6,350 nt of DNA from assembly GCA_016935595.1 (NCBI GenBank), contig JAFGQQ010000179.1:1-6350 (forward strand), in the 5' to 3' direction. The translations under genes were made by a program, and so were the position numbers. Each line of letters opens with the position of its first letter. Position 1 is the stretch's first letter. The notes below the pieces were generated by a model. That model was not told the DNA's origin, did not search any database, and saw only the letters and a list, made by a program, of their open reading frames with translations. Positions 1 through 6,350 of this stretch are shown here, in pieces. This DNA is from Bacteroidales bacterium. GTDB lineage: Bacteria; Bacteroidota; Bacteroidia; Bacteroidales; UBA10428.

Positions 1-2
1 TA

Positions 3-131
3 ACTGGTTTAAATATGACAAATGAAGAAATGCAAAGTTATTTAATAAATTATTTTACAGATGTTTATGGTTTAACAGACCAGAATTCAATTGTTAGTTT
101 TGTAGATGATTATTTAACTAATTTAAATTAG
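3..131 (+). CDS. 3' end of an unidentified protein (partial, 42 residues visible)
   Basis: The third forward frame stays open from the window edge to a TAG at 129-131, while the other two forward frames hit stops within the first few codons. In sequence this AT-rich, 42 stop-free codons are unlikely by chance, so this is probably the C-terminus of a gene starting to the left. The tail is mostly polar and reads as helical, with the stretch MTNEEMQSYLINYF followed by a segment ending in DDYLTNLN. I do not recognise a family and give no function. An internal ATG at 15-17 could in principle start a tiny protein, but nothing supports that over a longer gene entering from outside. The gene converges on the minus-strand gene at 118-2415 and shares its last 14 bases with it. 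Confidence 0.6.
   Translation, partial: TGLNMTNEEMQSYLINYFTDVYGLTDQNSIVSFVDDYLTNLN
118..131. repeat. 14-bp perfect palindrome forming the overlap of two convergent gene ends
   Basis: The sequence CTAATTTAAATTAG equals its own reverse complement. It is exactly the stretch shared by the plus-strand gene ending at 131 and the minus-strand gene ending at 118. Both strands are therefore read as AAT TTA AAT TAG, and both proteins end in Asn-Leu-Asn. The palindrome does not extend outward: the flanking bases, A at 117 and A at 132, do not pair. It could form a weak AT-rich hairpin in either transcript, but it has no GC stem or following U-run, so a terminator role is not shown. Confidence 0.85.
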
Positions 132-2415
132 AGTAAACTACATTGCCTGTAGGATCAACAAGCATATATAGCATACGTGATTGTATTTCATTATTATATT
201 TATTTTTAGCATTATCAATTACATTTATATATCCCAATATGTTGATTAAATTGTTACTAAGTTTAACAATTCTGGTAACATAATACGATTTTTCTGATTG
301 AAGAAGATTTAAATTGATTATTTTCCCTCTGTAATCGATGTAAGCAAATAGCATATTAATGGGTTTTATTTGACTATTTTGATCATCTTTAGTATAAATA
401 ACCCTGCCATCCTGAATTGTATATTGAGAGATATTCATGTATACCAAATAATCTTCATTTAATTTAATAATATCAATTAAGTCTCCTTCTATCTCAATAA
501 TTTGGCTCCAAAAGTTATTCCCTAATGAGTCATTTAAATCAATAATTAATTCATCAATCTTATTTTCGTTAACTTTTTTATAAGCTACAATAAAATTATC
601 ATTTATTTCATCGTATTTAATAAAACAGGCAATCAAAGACCTGTAAAGTTGAATTTTGCTTTGAATATCTCCTTTTGGCCCAATTCTGTATAAAGTATTA
701 AATATTTCATTTTCTTGTTCTTTAATCAAATTTGAAGAAATAACAGCAAAACATCCGTTATTATCTAATGGTTGAATATTAATGCTTATTTTATCAAAAT
801 AAGCAGGACTAGCTTTTATATCAAAAAAAGAAATCCATAAAGCTTTTTTATTCGAGCCAATATTAGCAATATACGCTTTATATTCCTGCCTGTCGTTTAT
901 CATAATTCCTGAAATATAGCTATTGCCATTGATGCCTTCGGTAATTGAATAAGTGTACAGCTGGTTCTTAATGAGGTTTTCGCTAACAGGTTTTTTAATG
1001 AATAAAGGAATATTATAGTTACTATAAATGGTATAATCATATTCGCCAGTAAACCTGTTTTCTTCTTTTACAAGAAAATATTCAAAATTTGAATATATAT
1101 TATTTAATATAGATTCATTGTTTTGTTTTTCTTTCTCCAGGTAATCTCTAAAACCCTCAATACCTGAATAATTCGATTGAAAGAAATTGTAATATTTATT
1201 AATTGAAATATTATTAACTTTTTCATTAATATTTTTATATTTATTATCGAGTTGAATTTTATTTTCAACTAACCGCTGAAAATTTCTTGCTCTTCCAACA
1301 AAATTGATGTTAGAAGTATCGTTTATCTGTACAGTTTTATAATAGGAATTATTTAACCAATTTATTTTATTTGCCTTATAAACAAACAGGTCAAGAATTA
1401 TGGATTGCGGATCAAATTTACTTATTTTAAATAAAAGATTTTTATCAACAGAAAAATCTTTATAATGATCATTATATGATTCTGAAGAATTTATTTGATC
1501 TAAAGCTTTGCTTAACCTTTTATTTGCAGTATCAATCTCAGCTCTTAATTTATAAACAGCCGAATTAATTACGTTGTAGATATTTTCAACCCAATTTCCG
1601 TAATTCCATAATTCAATTTTGTTTTTTAAAAAGTCTGTATTGGTTAATCCATCAAGCCGGTAAGTCATTATTTTTTTTAAAGAATACTCTTGATTATAGT
1701 TTTTAATGGGAAATTCTTTTAATTTTTCCTGATATTTTTCAAAACAATAAATAACACTGTCGAAATTATTAGAAATGCTGTCTAGTTTAGCAAAAAGAGA
1801 ATCATTAGTTAATAAGTATATTTCTTTTATTTTAGTGTAGTCATTATTAATTTCTTTAAAAAGTCTGATACAATTATTATAATAAGTTATTGTTTTGTTA
1901 AAATATGAATATATTGAATTAACATTTGAAGTATACTCATTAATTTCATTTAGTTTATTTTGTATGTCGTTAATAATATCATCATAATCAATTTTTTTAT
2001 CATCATCTATAATTTTAATATCAGTAAAATATTCCCGGTATTTTCTTGCAGATTTATCATCCAGGTAATGTTTTGATAATCCAAAATATAAATTGGCATT
2101 GTATGAAAATTGTTTAAAATAAATGTATTCTGTTAATGGATCGTATTCTTTTAGCCATTGAAGATATATTTTGCCAAGCTGATAATAGACATTAGGATTT
2201 AAAGGATCCTGGTTCTGATATCGAAATAGAATTAAATATGCATCGCTTAATTTAGCTGTTTGTATATATTGAAATACATTATCGTATTTTGAAAAATCCT
2301 GACTTTTTAATGAAAAACAGGATATATAAAATATTATAGATAAAATAAATACCGGCAATTTTATTTTAAATAATTTTTTATATTTTATGAGTTTTGAAAT
2401 GATTCTCATACTCAT
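118..2415 (-). CDS. Exported 765-residue protein of unknown function: TPR-like/helical N-terminal half, beta-propeller-like C-terminal half
   Basis: I do not recognise a named family. The N-terminus has a basic stretch (Lys/Arg to about residue 19) and a hydrophobic core (about 20-34), followed by SLKSQ. This fits a signal peptide cut near Ser38/Gln39. A Cys at 33 is preceded by Tyr-Ile-Ser, which is a poor lipobox, so a lipoprotein is possible but not favoured. Residues about 55-115 look TPR-like (DPLNPNVYYQLGKIY at 70-84). About 140-440 is helical and rich in Asn, Lys, Ile and Tyr, with probable coiled coils. From about 440 to the end it becomes beta-rich, with repeated strand pairs around Asp/Gly turns (near 574-588, 687-700 and 748-762), which suggests a propeller. 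The start lies 4 bases after the stop of the OmpA-family gene, so the two are probably translated together. A second ATG at codon 3 is an equally possible start. The protein is probably periplasmic or envelope-associated, by inference from the signal and its partner. Confidence 0.85.
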   Translation of the reverse strand: MSMRIISKLIKYKKLFKIKLPVFILSIIFYISCFSLKSQDFSKYDNVFQYIQTAKLSDAYLILFRYQNQDPLNPNVYYQLGKIYLQWLKEYDPLTEYIYFKQFSYNANLYFGLSKHYLDDKSARKYREYFTDIKIIDDDKKIDYDDIINDIQNKLNEINEYTSNVNSIYSYFNKTITYYNNCIRLFKEINNDYTKIKEIYLLTNDSLFAKLDSISNNFDSVIYCFEKYQEKLKEFPIKNYNQEYSLKKIMTYRLDGLTNTDFLKNKIELWNYGNWVENIYNVINSAVYKLRAEIDTANKRLSKALDQINSSESYNDHYKDFSVDKNLLFKISKFDPQSIILDLFVYKANKINWLNNSYYKTVQINDTSNINFVGRARNFQRLVENKIQLDNKYKNINEKVNNISINKYYNFFQSNYSGIEGFRDYLEKEKQNNESILNNIYSNFEYFLVKEENRFTGEYDYTIYSNYNIPLFIKKPVSENLIKNQLYTYSITEGINGNSYISGIMINDRQEYKAYIANIGSNKKALWISFFDIKASPAYFDKISINIQPLDNNGCFAVISSNLIKEQENEIFNTLYRIGPKGDIQSKIQLYRSLIACFIKYDEINDNFIVAYKKVNENKIDELIIDLNDSLGNNFWSQIIEIEGDLIDIIKLNEDYLVYMNISQYTIQDGRVIYTKDDQNSQIKPINMLFAYIDYRGKIINLNLLQSEKSYYVTRIVKLSNNLINILGYINVIDNAKNKYNNEIQSRMLYMLVDPTGNVVYSNLN

Positions 2416-2419
2416 TATT

Positions 2420-4447
2420 TTATTTTTGAATATCTACTACTTTTAATTCAACTCGTCTGTTTTTTGCCCTGTTTTCATCATTGCTGTTTGGTGCAAGAGG
2501 TTTCGATTCGCCATATCCTTTTGCTATTAATCTGTTTGAAGGGATTTCATTATTTACAATATAATCTATCACCGATTGTGCCCTTTTATTTGAAAGTTTA
2601 AGGTTATATCTATCTGTACCAATATCATCGGTATGAGCTGAAATTTCTATTTTTATATCAGGATTATCTTTCATTAATTTTACAACTCTTTCCAGTTCTC
2701 CGAATGATGTCTCGTTTAAATCAGCCGAATTAGTTTCGAAGGTAATATTATTTAAGGTGATCATGGTTTTAGCTTTTAATTGTTTAAGTTTAACATCCAG
2801 CTTTTCTGTTGTTTTCTCCGATTCCATATTTACGGTAGTGTTATAAAATGAATAACCTTTCGGGCTTTTAACATTTACTTCGTATGTATCGCCTTTTCTT
2901 AATTTAATTACATATTTGCCTTCTGAATTTTTCTCGGCTTTAGCTATTATTTGTTCATTTTTATCGAGGTTAGTAATAACAATTTCAACTTCCAGTGCTT
3001 CATCTGTTTCAAGGTCGGCAACGTTTATTTCAAATTCTTGTTTTACAGGGGTTAATTCAATATCTCTTTCAAATTCGTTATATTGTACTATTCCATCAAG
3101 ATTAAAAGGTAATGTATCAGAAATAAAATTTTCAGTATTTAAATAAAGCATATATTTTTTACCAATGGGAAGTTCAATTTTGTACCTGCCTATCTCTTCT
3201 TGCAATATTTTTGTACTTATATTTTCTTTTTTTTCTTCATCAAATATTATTATGTCACTTTCTAAAGGTTCAAATATTTCTTCGTCTAATACGTTTATGA
3301 TCAGATCTACCGTAGGAAATAAAAAGATATCTTTTCTAATTAGGGATGTATCTGCTTGGATTTTATTTAAATCAAAATAATTATAAGAAAATCCTTGTTT
3401 AAAATATTCAAATAAATATTCCTGGTCTTTACTTAGAACAACCCGGTAGCTTCCTGTTAACCAATCCGATTTGGTTAAAATAATAAAAGAAGACGTATTT
3501 AAATCAGTAACTTTAATAGTTGCTTCAATTGGTTTTTTTGAATATTGATTGAATATTTTCCCTTCGATAGTGATTGTTGGTTGGGGTTTGAATTTTTGCG
3601 GAAGATAATATTGAATAATTTCAGAATTTGTATATTTTTTTTTCACCTCTTTTCTGTGGAAATAGATGATATTCCCCAATGAAGGTGTACTAGGGTGCAA
3701 TTCGTCAAGATCAGTATTAATTTCGTCGACAGGCAAAGGAATTAACCAAACACCCTTGGTATATATTTTTGAATAAAAAATATCGAAATTATCCCTGTTT
3801 TCTCTTATTGATGAAATAAGCACTGTTTTATTATCGGCGCAAATCCACACAGATCCTTCGCAACCTTCGTTAATTGGTTTTGGCAGTTCTTCAGGTATAG
3901 TCCAGCCCCCTTCTTCAGTCCGATTTGAGACAAATATTTTCCCGCAATTTGATAATGCTTTTTCGGGATCGTTGGAAGTTCTTATAAAATAAAGGTTTTT
4001 ATCGTTACCTGAAATAGAAGGACTAATTTCATCTGCTGAGGTATTGACTGTTGACCCTATATTTAATGGCTGGCTCCATTTATCACCTGTCTTTTTTGAG
4101 TAGTATATATCGTACCCACCTTTTGAATCTTTATATTTTGCAGAAAAATATAATATTTGTCCATTGTAGCTTATCGAAGGATCCCGGATATATGATTCGG
4201 TTAAATTATAATTATTAAGGGCTTCTATCTGGCTTGGTTCGGCCCATGTACTATCGGCTTTTAAAGTTGATTCAAATATATATGACATATTGTCAATATT
4301 CCATACATAAATTAAATTATGGCCATCAAGACTAATAGCAGGAAAATATTCGGTTGCAGATATATTGTCGATAGGAATACCAATAGGTTGTGAAATAATA
4401 AGGTGATTAAAAGTGATAAATAAAATAAAACAGTATATATATCTCAT
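2420..4447 (-). CDS. OmpA-family envelope protein with PD40 propeller and three CRD-like repeats
   Basis: This is probably a periplasmic protein that binds peptidoglycan. Residues 1-19 are a signal peptide ending LIIS before Gln20. Five PD40-type propeller motifs follow at about 35-49, 89-104, 142-158, 199-215 and 251-267, spaced 52-57 residues apart (for example DPSISYNGQILYFSAK). Residues about 291-558 hold three tandem beta-sandwich repeats of about 90 residues, resembling carboxypeptidase-regulatory-like domains. The C-terminal 114 residues are an OmpA domain, with FETNSADL, HTDD at 605-608, NLKLSNKRAQSV from 615 and NRRVEL at 663-668. Asp607 and one of the arginines at 664/665 are the expected contacts with the diaminopimelate peptide. 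The order PD40-CRD-OmpA matches the type IX secretion protein PorE minus its N-terminal TPR part. Such proteins have many paralogues in Bacteroidota, and no porP/sprF-like gene is visible here, so I give no symbol. It is separated by 102 bases from the upstream gene and by 4 bases from the downstream one. Confidence 0.95.
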   Translation of the reverse strand: MRYIYCFILFITFNHLIISQPIGIPIDNISATEYFPAISLDGHNLIYVWNIDNMSYIFESTLKADSTWAEPSQIEALNNYNLTESYIRDPSISYNGQILYFSAKYKDSKGGYDIYYSKKTGDKWSQPLNIGSTVNTSADEISPSISGNDKNLYFIRTSNDPEKALSNCGKIFVSNRTEEGGWTIPEELPKPINEGCEGSVWICADNKTVLISSIRENRDNFDIFYSKIYTKGVWLIPLPVDEINTDLDELHPSTPSLGNIIYFHRKEVKKKYTNSEIIQYYLPQKFKPQPTITIEGKIFNQYSKKPIEATIKVTDLNTSSFIILTKSDWLTGSYRVVLSKDQEYLFEYFKQGFSYNYFDLNKIQADTSLIRKDIFLFPTVDLIINVLDEEIFEPLESDIIIFDEEKKENISTKILQEEIGRYKIELPIGKKYMLYLNTENFISDTLPFNLDGIVQYNEFERDIELTPVKQEFEINVADLETDEALEVEIVITNLDKNEQIIAKAEKNSEGKYVIKLRKGDTYEVNVKSPKGYSFYNTTVNMESEKTTEKLDVKLKQLKAKTMITLNNITFETNSADLNETSFGELERVVKLMKDNPDIKIEISAHTDDIGTDRYNLKLSNKRAQSVIDYIVNNEIPSNRLIAKGYGESKPLAPNSNDENRAKNRRVELKVVDIQK

Positions 4448-4549
4448 TATAAATGTAACTTATTTAGAATCATATGCTAAAATTAAAAATCTTTTTCTAT
4501 TAATAATAGTTTTTAAGAAGAAAATATTTTATAAACTAATTTTAGAAAT
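4448..4549 (-). other. 102-base gap between the glucosaminidase and OmpA-family genes; possible promoter region, none identified
   Basis: This is the only sizeable break in the minus-strand gene series, so it is where a separate promoter for the OmpA-family gene pair would lie. It is almost pure A+T. I searched for the Bacteroidota -7 box TAnnTTTG on the minus strand and found none, and there is no clear ribosome binding site before the ATG at 4445-4447. The bases at 4497-4509 (CTATTAATAATAG on the plus strand) form a short inverted repeat with a stem of about five A/T-rich pairs. On the plus strand it is followed by five T's, but no plus-strand gene ends there. Read on the minus strand it is followed by A's, so it does not look like a terminator for the glucosaminidase gene. 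Confidence 0.3.
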
Positions 4550-5470
4550 TCATCTAAGTCTAATTTTCTGTTCGTTTTTTAAAAAAGTTCCGGGTTTTAT
4601 ATCATTCATTTTATATAAATTTTTTAGTTTAATGGCATACTTTTGAGAAATTGTGTACATGGTTTCACCTTGCTTAACAATATGATTATCAATGCCCCTT
4701 TCGGCCTTATTTTTTTTTGGTTCAATATAAATTTTCTGGCCGGGGATTATTTTTGCATCTTTAGGTAAGTCATTATATTTATAAATTTCCCATTGCATCA
4801 TATTGCATTTATTTGCCAAATTACTATATGTATCACCTTCTTTCACAATTATATATTTCGTGTTATTTGTTTCATAAACATCACGGTCTATTTTTAATTT
4901 ATTTTTATTATTCTGGTTTGATTTTTTAGATTTTTTTACCTTTTTCGAAGCATTATCATATTCATATAACTTGTAATCTTCAATAATTTTAATTAAACGT
5001 TTTGCATATTTGTTGCTGGTTGCATATCCTGCTTTTTGAAGTCCTTTAGCCCATGCTTCATAATCGGTTGATTTTAAATCAAATAAAAATTTATACCTGT
5101 CGCCTTCCTTTATAAAGTCTGAATGATCTTTAAATGATTCATAAACAGAATTATATTTACGAAAGCATTCTTTTCTTCTATCATCACTGTGTTTTATTGT
5201 TTTCCCATTCCAGTTATTATGACATTTTATACCAAAATGGTTATTAGCTTTCCTGGCTAATCTGCTATTCCCGTTATCCGATTCAAGAACTGCCTGTGCT
5301 AAAGTAATGCTGGCAGGTATTCCGGTACGTTTCATTTCTTTAATTGCCAAATCTTTATATTTTTCAATATATTCTTCCCGGGTTAACTTATGGTTTTGGC
5401 CAAAACCAGATAAAGAAAAAAAAGGATTAATTATAATTGATATAATAACTATATTTTTTATAAATAACAT
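4550..5470 (-). CDS. Exported glucosaminidase (GH73 type) with two C-terminal LysM domains
   Basis: This is a predicted peptidoglycan hydrolase that cuts the glycan backbone (endo-beta-N-acetylglucosaminidase), held on the wall by LysM domains. Residues 1-24 are a signal peptide ending SGFG before Gln25. The glucosaminidase domain spans about 33-170. ITLAQAVLESDNGNS (55-69) contains Glu63, the expected catalytic acid by comparison with FlgJ-like enzymes. ANNHFGIKC (75-83) and AGYAT (Tyr149) are further family motifs. Cys83 and Cys102 are placed as in related Bacteroidota enzymes and may form a disulfide. A Lys/Asn-rich linker (about 175-195) leads to LysM1 (about 206-249) and LysM2 (about 263-305), each opening with the VKxGxT pattern. 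The protein ends right at LysM2. The start lies 15 bases after the pseudouridine synthase gene, so co-transcription is likely. A role in cell separation or wall turnover is inferred from the family. A structural rather than active role is possible, but the catalytic Glu is present. Confidence 0.95.
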   Translation of the reverse strand: MLFIKNIVIISIIINPFFSLSGFGQNHKLTREEYIEKYKDLAIKEMKRTGIPASITLAQAVLESDNGNSRLARKANNHFGIKCHNNWNGKTIKHSDDRRKECFRKYNSVYESFKDHSDFIKEGDRYKFLFDLKSTDYEAWAKGLQKAGYATSNKYAKRLIKIIEDYKLYEYDNASKKVKKSKKSNQNNKNKLKIDRDVYETNNTKYIIVKEGDTYSNLANKCNMMQWEIYKYNDLPKDAKIIPGQKIYIEPKKNKAERGIDNHIVKQGETMYTISQKYAIKLKNLYKMNDIKPGTFLKNEQKIRLR

Positions 5471-5485
5471 ATCAATAAGTTTGCT

Positions 5486-6166
5486 TTAAAATGTAAAAAT
5501 ATCAAACTTATCCCAAATATCATCTTTTGGTACCGGAGCAACTATTTTAATGAATGTATTTTTTACAGGATGAATAAATGATATTTCTTTGGCATGAAGA
5601 CTAATACCCCCGTTTTTATTTGAACGGGGAAAATTATATTTTAAATCACCTTTTATCGGACAATTAATTTTTGACAATTGGCTCCGGATTTGATGATGTC
5701 TGCCCGTATGTAATTTAATTTCTAAAAGATAGTAATTTTCTGAATTGCCAATAACCTTATATGACAGGCTGGCTAATTTTGAACCGTGAATTTTTTTATC
5801 ATATGAAAATGATTTGTTTTGAGAAGGTTTGCGTACTAAAAAGTGCGATAGATCGTCACTTTCTTTTGGAGGTTTATTTTTGATGATTGCCCAATATGTT
5901 TTTTCAATTTTTTTATCATGAAATAATTTATTCAGCCGTTCTAACGATTTGCTTGTTTTTGCAAAAATTACTACTCCGCTTGCCGGCCTGTCAATACGAT
6001 GGGTAATCCCTAAAAAAACATTTCTGGACTTGTTGTATTTATTTTTAAGATAGCTTTTAATTTGTTGGTCTAATGAAATGTCGCCAGTCTTATCACCTTG
6101 CACTAATTCGGAACATTTTTTATTTACAGCAATAATATGATTGTCTTCATAAAGAATTTCTGGCAT
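5486..6166 (-). CDS. RluA-family RNA pseudouridine synthase (no S4 domain)
   Basis: This is a cytoplasmic enzyme that isomerises uridine to pseudouridine in rRNA or tRNA. The catalytic motif HRIDRPASG starts at residue 56, with Asp59 as the nucleophile. ILYEDNHIIAVNK (4-16) is the usual first strand-turn of the fold, and LHTGRHHQIRSQL (152-164) is the second strongly conserved family motif. At 226 residues it is the compact form: it has the catalytic domain only and lacks the N-terminal S4 RNA-binding domain seen in RluC/RluD. Its length is close to E. coli RluA. The sequence does not reveal which RNA position it modifies, so I assign no symbol. The ATG lies 14 bases after the panB stop and the gene ends 15 bases before the glucosaminidase start, which suggests one operon. 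Leaders are AT-rich without a visible Shine-Dalgarno, as is usual in Bacteroidota. Confidence 0.95.
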   Translation of the reverse strand: MPEILYEDNHIIAVNKKCSELVQGDKTGDISLDQQIKSYLKNKYNKSRNVFLGITHRIDRPASGVVIFAKTSKSLERLNKLFHDKKIEKTYWAIIKNKPPKESDDLSHFLVRKPSQNKSFSYDKKIHGSKLASLSYKVIGNSENYYLLEIKLHTGRHHQIRSQLSKINCPIKGDLKYNFPRSNKNGGISLHAKEISFIHPVKNTFIKIVAPVPKDDIWDKFDIFTF

Positions 6167-6180
6167 CTTTAATTATAAAT

Positions 6181-6348
6181 CTAATATTGTTCATTATCAC
6201 TAGGGAATTGAATTGACTTAACATCATTTATATAGTTATGGACAGCTTTAGTCACTTCAGCCGATAAATTATGATATCGTCTTAAAAATCTCGGTGAGAA
6301 TTCTTGTGTAATACCTAACATGTCATGTAAAACAAGTACTTGTCCATC
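6181..6348 (-). CDS. panB: 3-methyl-2-oxobutanoate hydroxymethyltransferase, C-terminal 55 residues (partial)
   Basis: PanB transfers a hydroxymethyl group from 5,10-methylene-tetrahydrofolate to 2-oxoisovalerate, giving ketopantoate, the first committed step of pantothenate and CoA synthesis. Only the C-terminus is in the window, and the start lies to the right of 6350. The visible part opens with DGQVLVLHDMLGI, continues with FSPRFLRRYHNLS and ends with DVKSIQFPSDNEQY before a TAG. These match the end of PanB well: the DMLG motif, the RFxRRY segment, and a final FPSxxEQY-like tail. The catalytic and metal-binding residues lie upstream and cannot be checked. It is the first gene of the visible minus-strand series, and the pseudouridine synthase gene follows after 14 bases. 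Confidence 0.9.
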   Translation of the reverse strand, partial: DGQVLVLHDMLGITQEFSPRFLRRYHNLSAEVTKAVHNYINDVKSIQFPSDNEQY

Positions 6349-6350
6349 AA

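Noticed and set aside
118..400. Type IX secretion C-terminal sorting domain at the end of the 765-residue protein
   Set aside because: The C-terminus has no type A-like terminal motif (a Lys-containing basic end after a conserved Gly-x-Tyr pattern). It reads as the last strand of a propeller, ending Ser-Asn-Leu-Asn.
2302..2330. Lipoprotein signal in the 765-residue protein (Cys at residue 33)
   Set aside because: The residues before the Cys are Tyr-Ile-Ser, with Tyr at -3 instead of the usual Leu/Val/Ile. A cut before Gln39 by signal peptidase I fits Bacteroidota practice better. Not fully excluded.
2916..3380. Plus-strand open frames of about 70-76 codons opposite the OmpA-family gene (2916-3146 and 3165-3380)
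   Set aside because: They lie wholly inside a well-supported minus-strand gene with clear domains. Their Ser/Phe/Ile-rich translations are what the antisense of such a gene gives, and no family is recognisable.
4497..4509. Inverted repeat followed by T's as a rho-independent terminator on the plus strand
   Set aside because: The stem is short and made almost only of A-T pairs, and no plus-strand gene ends upstream of it.
4413..4646. Plus-strand frame of 77 codons across the 102-base gap, with a hydrophobic translation
   Set aside because: Its hydrophobic Phe/Leu/Ile-rich product is the expected reading of T-rich sequence. It overlaps the start of the OmpA-family gene and the LysM2-coding end of the glucosaminidase gene, and has no start signal of its own.
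5307..5489. Plus-strand frame of 60 codons opposite the glucosaminidase N-terminus
   Set aside because: It is antisense to the signal peptide and catalytic Glu region of a clear gene, with no recognisable product.
1..6350. CRISPR array, tRNA, rRNA, transposase or phage genes
   Set aside because: No regularly spaced direct repeats, cloverleaf-like GC stems or mobile-element protein motifs were seen on either strand. Almost all of the sequence is accounted for by the listed genes.

Overview
The window is AT-rich (well over two thirds A+T by eye) and reads as Bacteroidota chromosome. The evidence is an OmpA-type protein with PD40 propeller and carboxypeptidase-regulatory-like repeats, a glucosaminidase-LysM protein of the Bacteroidota type with exported proteins cleaved before Gln, and start codons without a clear Shine-Dalgarno. 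I cannot place it below phylum with confidence.

Layout. Nearly everything lies on the minus strand and is read from right to left. First comes the 3' end of panB (6181-6348, entering from beyond the window). Then come an RluA-family pseudouridine synthase (5486-6166), an exported glucosaminidase with two LysM domains (4550-5470), an exported PD40/CRD/OmpA envelope protein (2420-4447), and a 765-residue exported protein of no family I recognise (118-2415). Gaps are 14, 15, 102 and 4 bases. The first three genes and the last two therefore look like two tightly packed groups, either one transcription unit or two divided by the 102-base gap. At the left edge a plus-strand gene (3-131, 3' end only) converges on the last minus-strand gene. 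The two coding regions overlap by 14 bases, and that overlap is a perfect palindrome.

How the genes relate. panB (pantothenate/CoA synthesis) and the pseudouridine synthase are housekeeping functions. The next three products all carry export signals. One cuts and binds peptidoglycan, one should bind peptidoglycan through its OmpA domain, and the last is the translationally close partner of the OmpA protein. Together the OmpA protein and the 765-residue protein contain the kinds of domain found in the single type IX secretion protein PorE (TPR, propeller, CRD, OmpA), but divided over two genes. A functional link between them is inference.

There is no sign of a mobile element, CRISPR array, tRNA or rRNA. 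Most of the window is ordinary. The least explained parts are the 765-residue protein, its pairing with the OmpA protein, and the palindromic convergent gene ends.
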